A stretch of 64,000 nucleotides of DNA from Pedobacter polaris (GTDB taxonomy: Bacteria > Bacteroidota > Bacteroidia > Sphingobacteriales > Sphingobacteriaceae): positions 496,001 through 560,000 of the forward strand of contig NZ_SWBR01000001.1 of assembly GCF_005116505.1 (NCBI RefSeq). Reading direction: 5' to 3'. Of the stretch, positions 1 to 9,764 are shown in pieces. The position numbers and the translations under genes were made by a program. The notes under the pieces were generated by a model that was not told the origin of the DNA, did no database searches, and saw only the letters and a list, made by a program, of their open reading frames with translations. Numbering within the stretch: the first letter of the stretch is position 1; the number at the start of each line of letters is the position of its first letter.

Positions 1-114
1 TTAGAGGTGTTAGCTGAAGATGGCCGCTAGGCTTGTTAGTCTATAGAGATGTTGTTCTTTTTATTGTTTACAAAAATAGCATATATTTAAGTTAAAATCA
101 GTAAAATTCACGTC

Positions 115-576
115 ATGAAACAGATTTCCCTTTTATTACTACTTATTGTTTTAAGTTTTAACCAAAGCTTTGCACAAGCAAAAAGCGAAGAAGAAGCCGT
201 AAAAGCAACAATTAATTTATTATTTGATGGCATGAGAAATGCTGATACAACAATGTTAAGAAAGGCTTTTGCAGGAAAAAATACCATGGAAACCATCGCA
301 AAAACAAAAGATGGAAAATTTGTTGTGCGTACGGAAAACCTAAACAATTTTATTAAAAGTGTTGGAACACCTCATACCGAGAAATACGATGAAAGGATAG
401 TTTTTACAAAAATTTTAATAGATGCCAACCTAGCTAGCGTTTGGACTGATTACAAGTTCTATGTTGGTGATAAGTTTAGTCATTGTGGAGTGAATTCATT
501 TCAGCTTTTTAAAGGGGAAGATGGTTGGAAAATTATCTACCTTATCGATACCAGAAGGAAAGATAATTGTAATTAA
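115..576 (+). CDS. Secreted NTF2/SnoaL-like small protein
   Basis: The 153-residue product starts with a signal peptide (about residues 1-20, cleavage after SFAQA). The rest has the length and pattern of an NTF2/SnoaL-like alpha+beta barrel: an N-terminal helix (EEEAVKATINLLFDGM), then beta strands including VWTDYKFYVGDKF and a final FQLFKGEDGWKIIYL strand pair. Members of this fold are often small enzymes or ligand binders, and no catalytic set can be assigned here, so the function is unknown. The gene is monocistronic and converges on the M1 peptidase gene across a strong inverted repeat. The start is the ATG right before the signal peptide. Confidence 0.85.
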   Translation: MKQISLLLLLIVLSFNQSFAQAKSEEEAVKATINLLFDGMRNADTTMLRKAFAGKNTMETIAKTKDGKFVVRTENLNNFIKSVGTPHTEKYDERIVFTKILIDANLASVWTDYKFYVGDKFSHCGVNSFQLFKGEDGWKIIYLIDTRRKDNCN

Positions 577-600
577 ACTAGCTTCCTTATAAAATAAAGA

Positions 601-664
601 AAGCCACAGATTCGTAGATTTCCTTCGACTACACTCAGGATGACACTCTTCGAATCTGTGGCTT
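601..664. terminator. Bidirectional hairpin between convergent genes, with a palindromic-repeat half in the loop
   Basis: A perfect 14-bp inverted repeat (AAGCCACAGATTCG at 601-614 and its complement at 651-664) lies between two convergent genes. The 36-nt loop holds one half of the dispersed TGTCATCCTGA repeat (about 620-646, minus orientation). It is probably a terminator for both genes, though T-runs are weak. Confidence 0.6.
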
Positions 665-715
665 AATTAATAACTCTGCTAGCAAAGCTGACACTCCTAA
701 GGAGGAGAATTGGTT

Positions 716-3217
716 TTACTTTTTAGCTAAATCATCAGCTGCTGCTTTAAAATAAGCGGCTTGTTTTATTAAGTCATCTTTTACTGTTCCTGTTGCTGCA
801 CTTTCTGCTGCCTTTAACTTTGCCTGCTCTGAACCTGTAAATACTGTAGCGAATTGCTTGCCATAATATTGGGTCAATTTAGTTCTATCCATATTGGAAA
901 TGATAGCTTGCAAACCAGCTTGGGTAATTTTAGGATTTGTATTTTTAGCTAAATAAGTAGCATAACCACCAACTACTTGAGCAAGTTTATTAATGTCTGC
1001 ATGGTTAATAATGTTTAAATAAAAATCGTTGTACTCATCATTGCCTAAAGCCGCGTAAACTTGTGCCAATTGAGATGGGATATGCGCTTTTGTATCTTCA
1101 TCCAATCTAGCAACTACACCAGGTAGTGATGTTGGCTCAAGCATATTTATACTTTGAACCGCAGCGCCAATTACTTTATAAGAGCGATCTTTTAATGCCT
1201 CTTGTGCAATAGGAAGGTATGTTTTATCACCAGACATTGCTAATCTTGCCAATGCAACTGCTCTAACATTAGAAACTTTATCTTGCTTAGCCATATTTGC
1301 TAAAGTAGAACCAACCATCGCTTTTACTGCATCATCTTTTAAGTTAAATCCTTTTGCAGCAGCAGCTCTAATTGCATCATCTTGATCTTTTAAAGCGGTT
1401 AATAAAAACTGTTGACCACTTGCTTCTTTATTTTTTGAAACTGCAAATTCTACCGCTTTAATTCTGTTCGCAAAAGATGGGGCATTGTTATATTGATAAA
1501 TAAAATTCTCTAAGGTTTTATTGTCCTTAACCTCTCCAACTAAAATTTTATCTGTATCAAAATCAATTAAATCTGGTTTTGCCGAAACTGGAAAACTAAA
1601 ACTCTGCTCTCTATTATTGATTAAAATATCTTTCGCTATTTTTTGCCCACCTGCATGAATTGTTACTTTTAAAGGCAATGTAAAGGTCTGTACAGATGCA
1701 TCTTGAATTTGTTTAACATCAATTGTTGCATTGCCATCTTTATAATCATATTTAACATCTAAAATTGGGTGACCGCCGGCATAATACCACTGGTTAAAAT
1801 ATTGCGACCAATCTTTACCAGTAACTTCTTCAAAAGCTAAGCGTAATTGTTGAGCTTCACCATTTTTAAAAGCATTGGCTGTTAAGTAACGATTTAGAGA
1901 TTTAAAAAAGGCATCATCACCCATTTGGTTCTTAAGTGCATATAAAATTACCGCACCTTTTGGATAACTAATATTATCAAAAACATCTTCCTTATCATTG
2001 TAATTGAAGCGCACTAAAATTGGGCTTTGGCCTTTTTGAGTTGAGTTTAAATATGTATTCAACTTTTCATATCTAGTTCTATCACCTGCATCTTTATTTA
2101 CATCATGTTGTTTCCATATAATTTCTGAGAAAGCTGCAAATGACTCGTTAACTGTAATGTTTGACCATGATTCTGCTGTTACGTAATCTCCAAACCATTG
2201 GTGAAATAATTCGTGTGCAATTGTGCTTTCGCCACTACCATCTAATAATTCTCTATCTGTTGCTTGTACGCTTTCGCCATGTAAAGTGGCAGTGGTATTT
2301 TCCATAGCTCCAGACACATAATCACGAACAACAATTTGTGAATATTTATTCCATGGATATTGCACCCCAGTAACTTGAGAGAAAAAATCTAGCATTTTTG
2401 GAGTTTTACCAAAGATAGCTTTCGCATAGGCTGCGTATTTTGGTTCCAAATAATAGCTTACTTCTTTCCCTTTCCATAATTCTTTTGTGATTTTAAAATC
2501 TCCAACAGCCATCATAAATAAATATGGTGAATGTGGTAGTTCCATTATCCAGGTATCAGTTCTAGTTCCATTTGCATTAGCCTTTTGAGAAGTTAGCTTA
2601 CCATTAGATAATGTAGTGTACTTTGACAGTACAGTCATCGAAATTTCTGATGTTGTTTTTTGATTTGGTTTATCAATTGTTGGGAACCATGCAGAGGATG
2701 CTTCCGTTTCCCCTTGCGTCCAGATTTGTGTTGGTTTATTTTTTTCAGTTCCATCAGGATTTACAAAGTACAAGCCTTTTGCGTCTGTGATTGCTGCACT
2801 TCCTTTAATTACTAGTTCATTTGGTTTTGCTGTGTAAGCAATGTAAACAGTATATTTTTCATCCTTCACATACTTTTTATTCAGTTGTATGAACAATTTT
2901 TCATTGTCGTAGGTAAACTTTAAAGGTATATTTGCTTTTGCGCCAACCATTGCAACAGTTTTTATATCCATGCCTTTAGCATCAAGAGTTAAAGTATCTG
3001 TTGCATAGAAATGAGGTTTTAGTGTTACCCACTCTTTCCCATACAAATATCGCTTAGCGTAATCGAAACTTACATCGAGTTTAGTATGTACTAAATCATT
3101 TACTTTTTGAGCTGTGACCCTATAAGTAGGATTTACTTTTGCTTCTTGAGCATTAACTGTAGAAATACCTGCTAAGATTGTTAAGCTAAACAACCCAATT
3201 ATTAATTTTTTCTTCAT
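716..3217 (-). CDS. M1 family zinc aminopeptidase with C-terminal HEAT-like repeats
   Basis: This 833-residue secreted aminopeptidase removes N-terminal residues from peptides. After a signal peptide (cleaved near VNAQE) comes the M1 beta-sandwich domain. The catalytic domain then has the exopeptidase motif GAMEN near residue 300 and HELFHQW near 335, followed by NESFA, which supplies the third zinc ligand (HExxH-x18-E). The C-terminal third is a helical array with HEAT-like periodicity (DDAIRAAAAKGF, NVRAVALARLA, SYKVIGAAVQSI), as in other bacteroidal M1 enzymes. It is probably periplasmic or surface-exposed and involved in nutrient peptide use. The gene is divergent from the aldehyde dehydrogenase gene. 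Confidence 0.95.
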   Translation of the reverse strand: MKKKLIIGLFSLTILAGISTVNAQEAKVNPTYRVTAQKVNDLVHTKLDVSFDYAKRYLYGKEWVTLKPHFYATDTLTLDAKGMDIKTVAMVGAKANIPLKFTYDNEKLFIQLNKKYVKDEKYTVYIAYTAKPNELVIKGSAAITDAKGLYFVNPDGTEKNKPTQIWTQGETEASSAWFPTIDKPNQKTTSEISMTVLSKYTTLSNGKLTSQKANANGTRTDTWIMELPHSPYLFMMAVGDFKITKELWKGKEVSYYLEPKYAAYAKAIFGKTPKMLDFFSQVTGVQYPWNKYSQIVVRDYVSGAMENTTATLHGESVQATDRELLDGSGESTIAHELFHQWFGDYVTAESWSNITVNESFAAFSEIIWKQHDVNKDAGDRTRYEKLNTYLNSTQKGQSPILVRFNYNDKEDVFDNISYPKGAVILYALKNQMGDDAFFKSLNRYLTANAFKNGEAQQLRLAFEEVTGKDWSQYFNQWYYAGGHPILDVKYDYKDGNATIDVKQIQDASVQTFTLPLKVTIHAGGQKIAKDILINNREQSFSFPVSAKPDLIDFDTDKILVGEVKDNKTLENFIYQYNNAPSFANRIKAVEFAVSKNKEASGQQFLLTALKDQDDAIRAAAAKGFNLKDDAVKAMVGSTLANMAKQDKVSNVRAVALARLAMSGDKTYLPIAQEALKDRSYKVIGAAVQSINMLEPTSLPGVVARLDEDTKAHIPSQLAQVYAALGNDEYNDFYLNIINHADINKLAQVVGGYATYLAKNTNPKITQAGLQAIISNMDRTKLTQYYGKQFATVFTGSEQAKLKAAESAATGTVKDDLIKQAAYFKAAADDLAKK

Positions 3218-3280
3218 AGTTATATTTTTGTATTTGATACTATCTGGTAAAAAAAAGTTACACAGTGTTGTATAAAGCTA

Positions 3281-3307
3281 CAAACTTATCTTGAATATAT
3301 AAGTTTG
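3281..3307. promoter_or_regulatory. Divergent -7 boxes for the M1 peptidase and ALDH genes
   Basis: TAAGTTTG occurs on the plus strand at 3300-3307 and on the minus strand (complement of 3281-3288). Each matches the Bacteroidota -7 consensus TAnnTTTG and points at the flanking gene. No clear TTTG -33 box is found at the usual 19-21 nt spacing, so this is a prediction only. Confidence 0.4.
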
Positions 3308-3359
3308 GCTTTACTGCTTAATTTTTTGTTGTTTTGTAAAAATCGAATTGCACAATCTT

Positions 3360-4901
3360 ATGAAAACAAATATCAATGCTGTATTAAAACAATTAGGAAT
3401 TGAGGAGATTAACCCAGCTTATAGTACAGGAAGTAATTGGGGTAAAACTAATAGTGAAAAAGCCATAGAAAGTCAATCTCCAGTTGATGGAAAAAAGATT
3501 GCATCGGTTCAAGTTGCAGCAGAGAAAGACTATAATTTTGTGGTTGAAACTGCACAAAAAGCATTTTTAGAATGGCGCAAAGTTCCGGCCCCAAAACGTG
3601 GGGAAATGGTACGCCAATTTGGTGAAGCTCTGAGAATAAACAAGGAAGCCTTAGGCACCTTAGTTTCTTATGAAATGGGCAAAAGTTTGCAAGAAGGTTT
3701 CGGAGAAGTGCAGGAAATGATTGATATCTGCGATTTTGCAGTGGGTTTATCACGTCAGTTGTATGGACTAACTATGCATAGCGAAAGACCCAATCATAGA
3801 ATGTATGAACAATGGCATCCGCTAGGAATTGTTGGTATTATCTCTGCATTTAATTTTCCAGTTGCTGTTTGGGCATGGAATACTGCTCTAGCATGGGTTT
3901 GTGGTAATGTTTGCATTTGGAAACCATCAGAAAAAACACCATTAACGGCAATCGCTTGCCAACATATTATAGAAAAAGTATTAATCGCTAATGAAGTTCC
4001 AGAAGGTGTATGTAATTTAATTATTGGCGATCGAATTGTTGGCGAATTAATGAGCAATGATGGTCGTGTTCCTTTAGTTTCGGCAACTGGTTCTACTAGG
4101 ATGGGAAAAGCAGTTGGTGCAGCAGTTGGTGCTCGTTTAGGCAAAAGCCTATTGGAATTGGGAGGTAACAATGCTATTATCATTTCAAAAGATGCAGATC
4201 TAGACATGTCTATTATTGGTGCTGTATTTGGTGCTGTTGGTACTGCCGGACAACGTTGTACTACAACAAGAAGGTTAATTATCCATGAAAGTGTATACGA
4301 TAATTTTGTGGCTAAGCTAGTTAAAGCTTATGGGCAATTGAGAATTGGTGATCCTTTAGATCAGCATAATCATGTTGGTCCATTAATTGACAAAGATGCT
4401 GTTGCAAGCTATTTAGATTCAATAGAAAAATGCAAAGCTGAAGGTGGAAAATTTATAGTTGAAGGTGGCGTTTTAAGTGGTGCAGATTATACGTCTGGCT
4501 GTTATGTAAAACCTTGTATTGCCGAAGTTAAAAACGATTACAAAATAGTTCAACATGAAACTTTTGCACCAATTTTATATTTAATCAAGTATACAGCATT
4601 AGATGAAGCAATTGCTTTACAAAATGGAGTTCCACAAGGATTATCTTCTGCAATTATGACTTTGAACTTAAGAGAAGCAGAACAGTTTTTATCTGCTCAA
4701 GGTTCTGATTGTGGTATTGCAAACGTTAATATTGGCACTTCTGGCGCTGAAATTGGTGGTGCTTTTGGTGGTGAAAAAGAAACAGGTGGGGGTAGAGAAA
4801 GTGGATCTGATGCTTGGAAAGCTTACATGCGTAGGCAAACAAATACAATCAATTATGCAAACACTTTGCCTTTAGCACAAGGTATTAAGTTTGATTTATA
4901 A
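3360..4901 (+). CDS. Aldehyde dehydrogenase, ALDH7/aminoadipate-semialdehyde dehydrogenase type
   Basis: This 513-residue NAD(P)-dependent aldehyde dehydrogenase resembles the ALDH7 (antiquitin) family, whose best-known members oxidise L-2-aminoadipate 6-semialdehyde in lysine catabolism. The catalytic cysteine lies in GTAGQRCTTTRRL (about residue 300) and the general-base glutamate in LLELGGNNA (about 265). The cofactor-binding segment includes FNFPVAVWAWN and SATGSTRMGKAVG. A TTG 12 nt upstream could extend the frame, but the ATG at 3360 is preferred because the family N-terminus aligns there. The gene stands alone and ends at a strong terminator. The exact substrate is an inference from the family. 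Confidence 0.92.
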   Translation: MKTNINAVLKQLGIEEINPAYSTGSNWGKTNSEKAIESQSPVDGKKIASVQVAAEKDYNFVVETAQKAFLEWRKVPAPKRGEMVRQFGEALRINKEALGTLVSYEMGKSLQEGFGEVQEMIDICDFAVGLSRQLYGLTMHSERPNHRMYEQWHPLGIVGIISAFNFPVAVWAWNTALAWVCGNVCIWKPSEKTPLTAIACQHIIEKVLIANEVPEGVCNLIIGDRIVGELMSNDGRVPLVSATGSTRMGKAVGAAVGARLGKSLLELGGNNAIIISKDADLDMSIIGAVFGAVGTAGQRCTTTRRLIIHESVYDNFVAKLVKAYGQLRIGDPLDQHNHVGPLIDKDAVASYLDSIEKCKAEGGKFIVEGGVLSGADYTSGCYVKPCIAEVKNDYKIVQHETFAPILYLIKYTALDEAIALQNGVPQGLSSAIMTLNLREAEQFLSAQGSDCGIANVNIGTSGAEIGGAFGGEKETGGGRESGSDAWKAYMRRQTNTINYANTLPLAQGIKFDL

Positions 4902-4914
4902 CCCCTAAATTTTT

Positions 4915-4982
4915 TGTCATTCTGAAACTTGTTAGGAATTTGTTTGAAGAGTTGACAAGTAGACGCTGCGCTCTGAATGACA
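4915..4982. repeat. Dispersed palindromic repeat (TGTCATTCTGA family)
   Basis: TGTCATTCTGA opens the element and CTCTGAATGACA closes it, forming an imperfect palindrome downstream of the ALDH gene. Related copies occur near 620, 18339, 19430, 23228, 34353 and 38510. Confidence 0.6.
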
Positions 4983-4989
4983 AGTTTAA

Positions 4990-5025
4990 AAAAAAGAGTG
5001 CCGATTAAAATCGGCACTCTTTTTT
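4990..5025. terminator. Strong bidirectional rho-independent terminator
   Basis: A perfect 16-bp stem (AAAAAAGAGTGCCGAT at 4990-5005, TAAA loop, complement at 5010-5025) has A- and T-runs on its two sides. It serves the ALDH gene and the convergent GIN-domain gene. Confidence 0.92.
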
Positions 5026-5062
5026 AGATATATGATAGAGTTATAATTTTTGTTCTTTAAAC

Positions 5063-5704
5063 TTACTTAGCTAACTCATCTGTTAATACTATACTTTCTA
5101 AAGTTGGTTTTTTAACTGTTGTTGCTTTTGCATAAACTGGTGAGATAGAATTTAAGCTTAAGCAATCTGCAGTAAACTGATCCATGTTTATTTTTGCTTG
5201 AGTGCCTAATGTTGCATAAAAATCTGTAGTAGAACCACCTAATTTTAAGCTTGCGCTGTCTTTTACTGAAGTTGTTAGGTTAACAGTGTTTGCATTAATG
5301 TCGGCTTTTGAATTACCATTTAAAATTACATCTAAGCTTAAGAAGTTCATTTTTCCTGATGTTTTTACACTTGAATTATCTCCTGCTTCAATTGTAGAAA
5401 GGTTACGCACATAAACTACAACAGTTAAAGTTTCTTTTTGGAAAGAGCTGATGCGTAAAACACCTTCTTGTTGTTGTACTAAAGCATTTTTTGAATAATA
5501 GCTGTCATACACTTTTACACTTTCTACCGGTGCTTGTACTAAGATAACTTCAACGTTGCCATTAACTACAACTTTGTTGGTGTTTTTTACTTGATTTAGA
5601 ACAGTTACATTGTTTTGTTTTACATCTGTTGATGCGAATGCAGAACTTGTTAATACTACTAGTGTTAATGTTGCTGCGAATAAGTTTTTAATAGAAGTTT
5701 TCAT
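5063..5704 (-). CDS. Secreted GIN-domain (DUF2807-like) protein
   Basis: The 213-residue protein has a signal peptide (cleaved near SSAFAS). The body is a run of short beta strands with turn glycines and asparagines (VVVNGNVEVILVQ, VEAGDNSSVKTSG, LDVILNGNSKADINAN, SVKDSASLKLGGS), the pattern of the head-GIN/DUF2807 beta-helix fold found on bacteroidal cell surfaces. No enzymatic motif is visible. The role is unknown; an adhesin or envelope-stress role is usually suggested for the family. It is monocistronic. Confidence 0.8.
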   Translation of the reverse strand: MKTSIKNLFAATLTLVVLTSSAFASTDVKQNNVTVLNQVKNTNKVVVNGNVEVILVQAPVESVKVYDSYYSKNALVQQQEGVLRISSFQKETLTVVVYVRNLSTIEAGDNSSVKTSGKMNFLSLDVILNGNSKADINANTVNLTTSVKDSASLKLGGSTTDFYATLGTQAKINMDQFTADCLSLNSISPVYAKATTVKKPTLESIVLTDELAK

Positions 5705-6098
5705 AACTTTAATATTTTATGTGATTGTTAATCTGTTATTTATAATTGTTTTTTGTTTTGTTTTCCTGCTAGCTCCTTGCTGGTAGGTTTCGTTAATAAG
5801 ACTACATTAAGGGCAAAAGGTTGCAGCGAATTCCCTCCTTTTAGACCATGAGTAGGTAACTCACGACGAACGGCTGTAATTTTTCGACGAACGGGGATGG
5901 GAAATTTGTTCATTGGTCATTAGTCCTGTGGATTAGTTAATCAAACCTTGCTATTCCGTACCCTATCTAATGAAGAAATGAGCCAATAAACAAATAAAAT
6001 TTCAAATAATATGTTCTTTCAGTTTGATTAGAAATTGAAATAATGTAAGTTTAGAAATTTTTAGATGCTTATCTTTTCTTTCTTTTAGCCCTTAACCA
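5705..6098. other. 394-bp intergenic region between divergent genes
   Basis: No ORF or RNA gene is supported here. CGACGAACGG occurs at about 5857 and again at about 5885, a short direct repeat about 28 bp apart. The rest is AT-rich and should hold the promoters of the GIN-domain gene and the SNF2 helicase gene, but I see no convincing TTTG/TAnnTTTG pair. Confidence 0.4.
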
Positions 6099-8996
6099 AT
6101 GTTACGCGTAGATAGTTCCAAACCATGTAAAATTGTATACTCCTTATGTAAGCATGAGTTTCTAGGCTATTTAATTGAACCGCATATTGTCCAACTTAAT
6201 CCACAGGGCGATTTTTCTTTAACTTATCAACGTTTATTTACACATACTGCCAAAGAATTTACCAAACATTTAACCGATGTTGATTTTAAGCTCATCAAAA
6301 TTTTAGATGAAACTGAACAAGATTACATCATCAAAAAGTACCATAAAAAAGCAATAAGACCGTTTGAATTCTTCAGCAAGTTTTATGATGAGAAATTTTA
6401 TGACAATGTTCGCCCTAAAATTGAAAAGAAATTAGCCGAAGTTTTAGAAATACTTAAGGTAAAAGATGGTTTATATTTAATGGACAAAGATGGCTGGCCA
6501 GCAGAGCGAAAAATTGAACTAGCAACTGAGCCGGCAACTGTGCTTTTCCATTTTAGAAGAAGCGAAACTGAAACCAGGTATTTCCCAACTATAAAGTATC
6601 AAGGCTTACGCATCGATTTTATGTTTAAGGATGCCCAAGTAGTTTGCAATCAACCAGCTTGGATGTTATTAAACGATGTGCTTTATTTCTTTGAAGGTGA
6701 TATTGAGGGTAAGAAATTTGTTCCGTTTTTAAATAAGCGATACATCGCAATCTCCAAAGCAACAGAAGAAACTTATTTCGAGAAATTTGTAGCACCGCTG
6801 ATAGAAAAGCATCATGTTTACGCCGAAGGTTTCGAAATCAAAACAGAAAAACACGAAGCCACTCCTGTAATCAAAGTTATCTTTGTTGATGGTGGTGTTT
6901 CTCAAATTCAACTCTATTTTAAATATGGCAATTATGCTTTTGCAATGGGTAATGAGAATAAAGTTACTGTGCGCTTAAGTAAAGATGAGGACAATTACAC
7001 ATTTACTCGTATCAAAAGAAATAGTGACTGGGAAAAAGAGAAATTCGCCTTCTTACAAAGCCTAGGCTTGAAAAAAATCAGTGCACTTTTTCATCACTTA
7101 GAATTGCCAAACTTAGGTGAAAATGATAATCCATCTTATGCAATTATTACTTGGGTAAATGAGCACATTGAAACTTTGCAAGCACAGAGTTTTGAAATTG
7201 AACAAGCCAGCAGTAGCAAACGTTTTGTATTCGGTGCAAATAAAATCGATTTCGAAATTACAGCAGATAATGATTGGTTTGACATCAATGCAATTGTTTA
7301 TTTTGGTATTCATCCAATTCCATTTATCGCCTTAAAACAGCATATCCTTCATAAAAAAAGAGAATTTATTTTACCTGATGGCGATATTGCTATTATTCCA
7401 GAAAAGTGGTTTACACAATACAGTAGCATATTCAGTTTAGCAGATGGAACTAAAAACCTAAAACTGAAAAAACACCACATCGGCTTAATAAATGATTTAG
7501 CCGACGATAGTTTAGCTAATGTAACCTTAGATAGGAAGTTACAAAGACTAAATGATTTTGAAGATATAGCTGATACAGCAATGCCTGTTAACTTTAAAGG
7601 AGATTTACGTCATTACCAGAAAGCAGGTTACAATTGGTTTAGTTTTTTACGTGAATATAATTTTGGTGGCTGCCTTGCAGATGATATGGGTTTGGGTAAA
7701 ACCATCCAGACTTTGGCTATGTTGCAGAAGCTTAAAGAAGAAGATGAATTAAACGGAACGCACAGTACTTCGCTTATTATTATGCCAACTTCATTAATTT
7801 ATAACTGGTTAAATGAAGCTAAAAAGTTTACACCCAAACTAAAAATTCACGCACATACCGGAACTTTCCGTAATAAAGACATCAGTCTTTTTGATAAATA
7901 CGATTTGGTAATTACGACCTATGGGATAACCCGTGTAGATTCAGAAATTATTAGTAAATTCTACTTCAACTATATCATATTAGATGAAAGTCAGAATATA
8001 AAAAATCCATCTTCTAAATCTTTTAAGGCCGTTAGAATGCTCAAATCTAGGCACAAATTGGTATTGAGCGGTACGCCAGTAGAGAACTCTGTTGGCGATT
8101 TATGGACCCAACTAACTTTCTTAAATCCAGGTTTATTGGGCACACAATCCTTCTTTAATGAAGAATATGTACAAGCTATAGAGAAACGTAAAGACGAAGA
8201 AAAAGCTAAGAAATTACAGGCAATTATAAAACCTTTTGTACTGCGTAGAACGAAAGAGCAGGTTGCTGCAGAGTTACCACCTAAAACAGAGCAGATCTAT
8301 TATTGCGATATGAGCGAAGATCAGGCTGCAGAATATGAAAAGACTAAATCAGCTTATAGAAATGATTTGTTAACTAGTATGGATAATGGTACTTATGCTA
8401 AAAAGCAAGTACAGTTATTACAGGGTTTAACAGCACTAAGGCAATTGGCCAATCACCCTGTGATGATTGACGAAAATTACACTTCAGATTCTGGAAAATT
8501 TAAAAACGTAATGCACACTTTGGATAACGTATTAAAAGGCGGTCATAAAGTTTTGATTTTCTCTCAATTTGTAAAACACCTTAGCATATTTAAAGCTTGT
8601 TTCGAAAAACAAGCCATTCCATTTGCTTATCTAGATGGTGGAACAAAAAATCGCGGGGAAATTGTAGCTGAATTTCAAGAAAATAAGGATTTAAAAGTAT
8701 TTCTAATTTCAATTAAAGCCGGTGGAGTTGGTTTAAATTTAACGCAGGCAGACTACGTGTTTATTTTAGATCCTTGGTGGAACCCAGCAGTAGAACAACA
8801 AGCGATAGATAGAACGCACAGAATTGGACAAGATAAAAAGGTTTTTATTTACAAATTCATTTCAAAAGATACAGTTGAAGAGAAGATATTGGCTTTACAA
8901 AGACGTAAAAAATCTTTAGCAAATTCTTTGATTACAACTGAAGAAAGTTTCTTTAAATCGTTGAGCAAGGACGATATTAGAGAATTGTTAAACTAA
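6099..8996 (+). CDS. SNF2-family DEAD/DEAH-box helicase-like ATPase
   Basis: This 965-residue protein is a bacterial SNF2/RapA-like double-stranded DNA translocase. The first 500 or so residues are a poorly conserved region without a recognised motif. The ATPase core follows: Walker A in ADDMGLGKTIQT (about residue 528), the DEAH equivalent DESQN (about 628), motif III SGTPVENS (about 657), then the C-terminal helicase lobe with VLIFSQF (about 818), GGVGLNL (about 875) and the arginine-finger motif QAIDRTHRIGQ (about 905). Such proteins remodel protein-DNA or RNA polymerase-DNA complexes; the target here is unknown. The stop codon abuts an inverted repeat element. Confidence 0.92.
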   Translation: MLRVDSSKPCKIVYSLCKHEFLGYLIEPHIVQLNPQGDFSLTYQRLFTHTAKEFTKHLTDVDFKLIKILDETEQDYIIKKYHKKAIRPFEFFSKFYDEKFYDNVRPKIEKKLAEVLEILKVKDGLYLMDKDGWPAERKIELATEPATVLFHFRRSETETRYFPTIKYQGLRIDFMFKDAQVVCNQPAWMLLNDVLYFFEGDIEGKKFVPFLNKRYIAISKATEETYFEKFVAPLIEKHHVYAEGFEIKTEKHEATPVIKVIFVDGGVSQIQLYFKYGNYAFAMGNENKVTVRLSKDEDNYTFTRIKRNSDWEKEKFAFLQSLGLKKISALFHHLELPNLGENDNPSYAIITWVNEHIETLQAQSFEIEQASSSKRFVFGANKIDFEITADNDWFDINAIVYFGIHPIPFIALKQHILHKKREFILPDGDIAIIPEKWFTQYSSIFSLADGTKNLKLKKHHIGLINDLADDSLANVTLDRKLQRLNDFEDIADTAMPVNFKGDLRHYQKAGYNWFSFLREYNFGGCLADDMGLGKTIQTLAMLQKLKEEDELNGTHSTSLIIMPTSLIYNWLNEAKKFTPKLKIHAHTGTFRNKDISLFDKYDLVITTYGITRVDSEIISKFYFNYIILDESQNIKNPSSKSFKAVRMLKSRHKLVLSGTPVENSVGDLWTQLTFLNPGLLGTQSFFNEEYVQAIEKRKDEEKAKKLQAIIKPFVLRRTKEQVAAELPPKTEQIYYCDMSEDQAAEYEKTKSAYRNDLLTSMDNGTYAKKQVQLLQGLTALRQLANHPVMIDENYTSDSGKFKNVMHTLDNVLKGGHKVLIFSQFVKHLSIFKACFEKQAIPFAYLDGGTKNRGEIVAEFQENKDLKVFLISIKAGGVGLNLTQADYVFILDPWWNPAVEQQAIDRTHRIGQDKKVFIYKFISKDTVEEKILALQRRKKSLANSLITTEESFFKSLSKDDIRELLN

Positions 8997-9021
8997 CCTC
9001 TAAATCCCCTAAAGGGGACTT
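8995..9021 (+). repeat. 27-bp palindromic repeat, copy 1 (CTAAATCCCCTAAAGGGG family)
   Basis: This copy begins inside the SNF2 stop codon and contains CTAAATCCCCTAAAGGGG, with an internal CCCC-TAAA-GGGG hairpin followed by CTTTT, so it may terminate SNF2 transcription. An inverted copy differing at one position lies at 9765-9791, on the other side of the next gene. Confidence 0.75.
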
Positions 9022-9027
9022 TTAGTT

Positions 9028-9699
9028 ATTATAAAACTATTAGATACGTTAAAACTAAAGCTCATTTTATTTTTGTTTGTTGCAATAAGCATTGATGCTT
9101 ATGCGCAAAAATTAACAGAAAATGAAAAAACAGTTTTCGATGAAATTGTTTACAAAAGAAAAAAGGTTGGGGAATATGAGACATTGTCTAAGTGGGCAAT
9201 ACCTATTAGGTATAAAATCTATGGAGATACTTCTTCTTATCTTGTAAAAGAAGTTGATTCATTCTTTAATTTGATAAAGAAAATCACATCCTATGACATT
9301 AAAAAAACAGATAATGCGGATGAAGAGAATTTTACTATTGTTTTCGGAACAAAACCAGGCGATTTTAAAGAATATACCCTATCTAAAGCACCATTAGAAG
9401 CGGCAGCGTCCTATAGAAAAAGAGTTACTTCCAACTCAGAAATAAAACGGGCACATAGTTTAATTAATACTAAAAAATTTAGAGATAGAATAAATATTAA
9501 AAATGCTGTTAAGAAAAACATCATTAAAGGTTTGGGCTTTGAAAATGATTCGAAACTTGCACCAAATAGCATATTCAATACTAAAAGCGATAACTATAAA
9601 ATTGAAGATTTTGATATCCATATTATCTCTGCTTTGTACTTGCAAGCTATTAAACCTGGGATGACTAGAGATGAAGTTGATAAAATTTTGAATCCTTAA
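9028..9699 (+). CDS. Secreted DUF2927-like protein without an ATG start
   Basis: The frame encodes a small secreted protein. No ATG exists between the upstream in-frame stop (9010-9012) and the mature part. A TTG at 9073 would cut the signal peptide to a short stub. Reading from ATT at 9028 (or ATA at 9031) restores a full signal peptide ending in SIDAYAQ, so a rare ATT start is proposed, giving about 223 residues. The body resembles DUF2927 proteins: a FTIVFG strand, a conserved charged core, and the ending LGFENDSKLAPNSIFN before a helix and GMTRDEVDKIL. Function is unknown. The gene sits exactly between two inverted 27-bp repeats. Confidence 0.65.
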   Translation: MIKLLDTLKLKLILFLFVAISIDAYAQKLTENEKTVFDEIVYKRKKVGEYETLSKWAIPIRYKIYGDTSSYLVKEVDSFFNLIKKITSYDIKKTDNADEENFTIVFGTKPGDFKEYTLSKAPLEAAASYRKRVTSNSEIKRAHSLINTKKFRDRINIKNAVKKNIIKGLGFENDSKLAPNSIFNTKSDNYKIEDFDIHIISALYLQAIKPGMTRDEVDKILNP

Positions 9700-9764
9700 C
9701 CTAGAATAAATCCAAAGCACTATGGATAGCCCTTTAGGCATTAAAGTTTAAGCAATTACACGGC

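Noticed and set aside
601..664. CRISPR repeat arrays from recurring palindromes
   Set aside because: Copies are single, widely spaced and differ in the middle; no spacer arrangement or cas gene occurs.
3348..3359. TTG start for the ALDH gene four codons upstream
   Set aside because: The ATG at 3360 fits the family N-terminus and is a far commoner start.
9073..9699. TTG start at 9073 for the DUF2927-like gene
   Set aside because: It would truncate an otherwise complete signal peptide; an upstream ATT/ATA start is more likely, though this remains uncertain.
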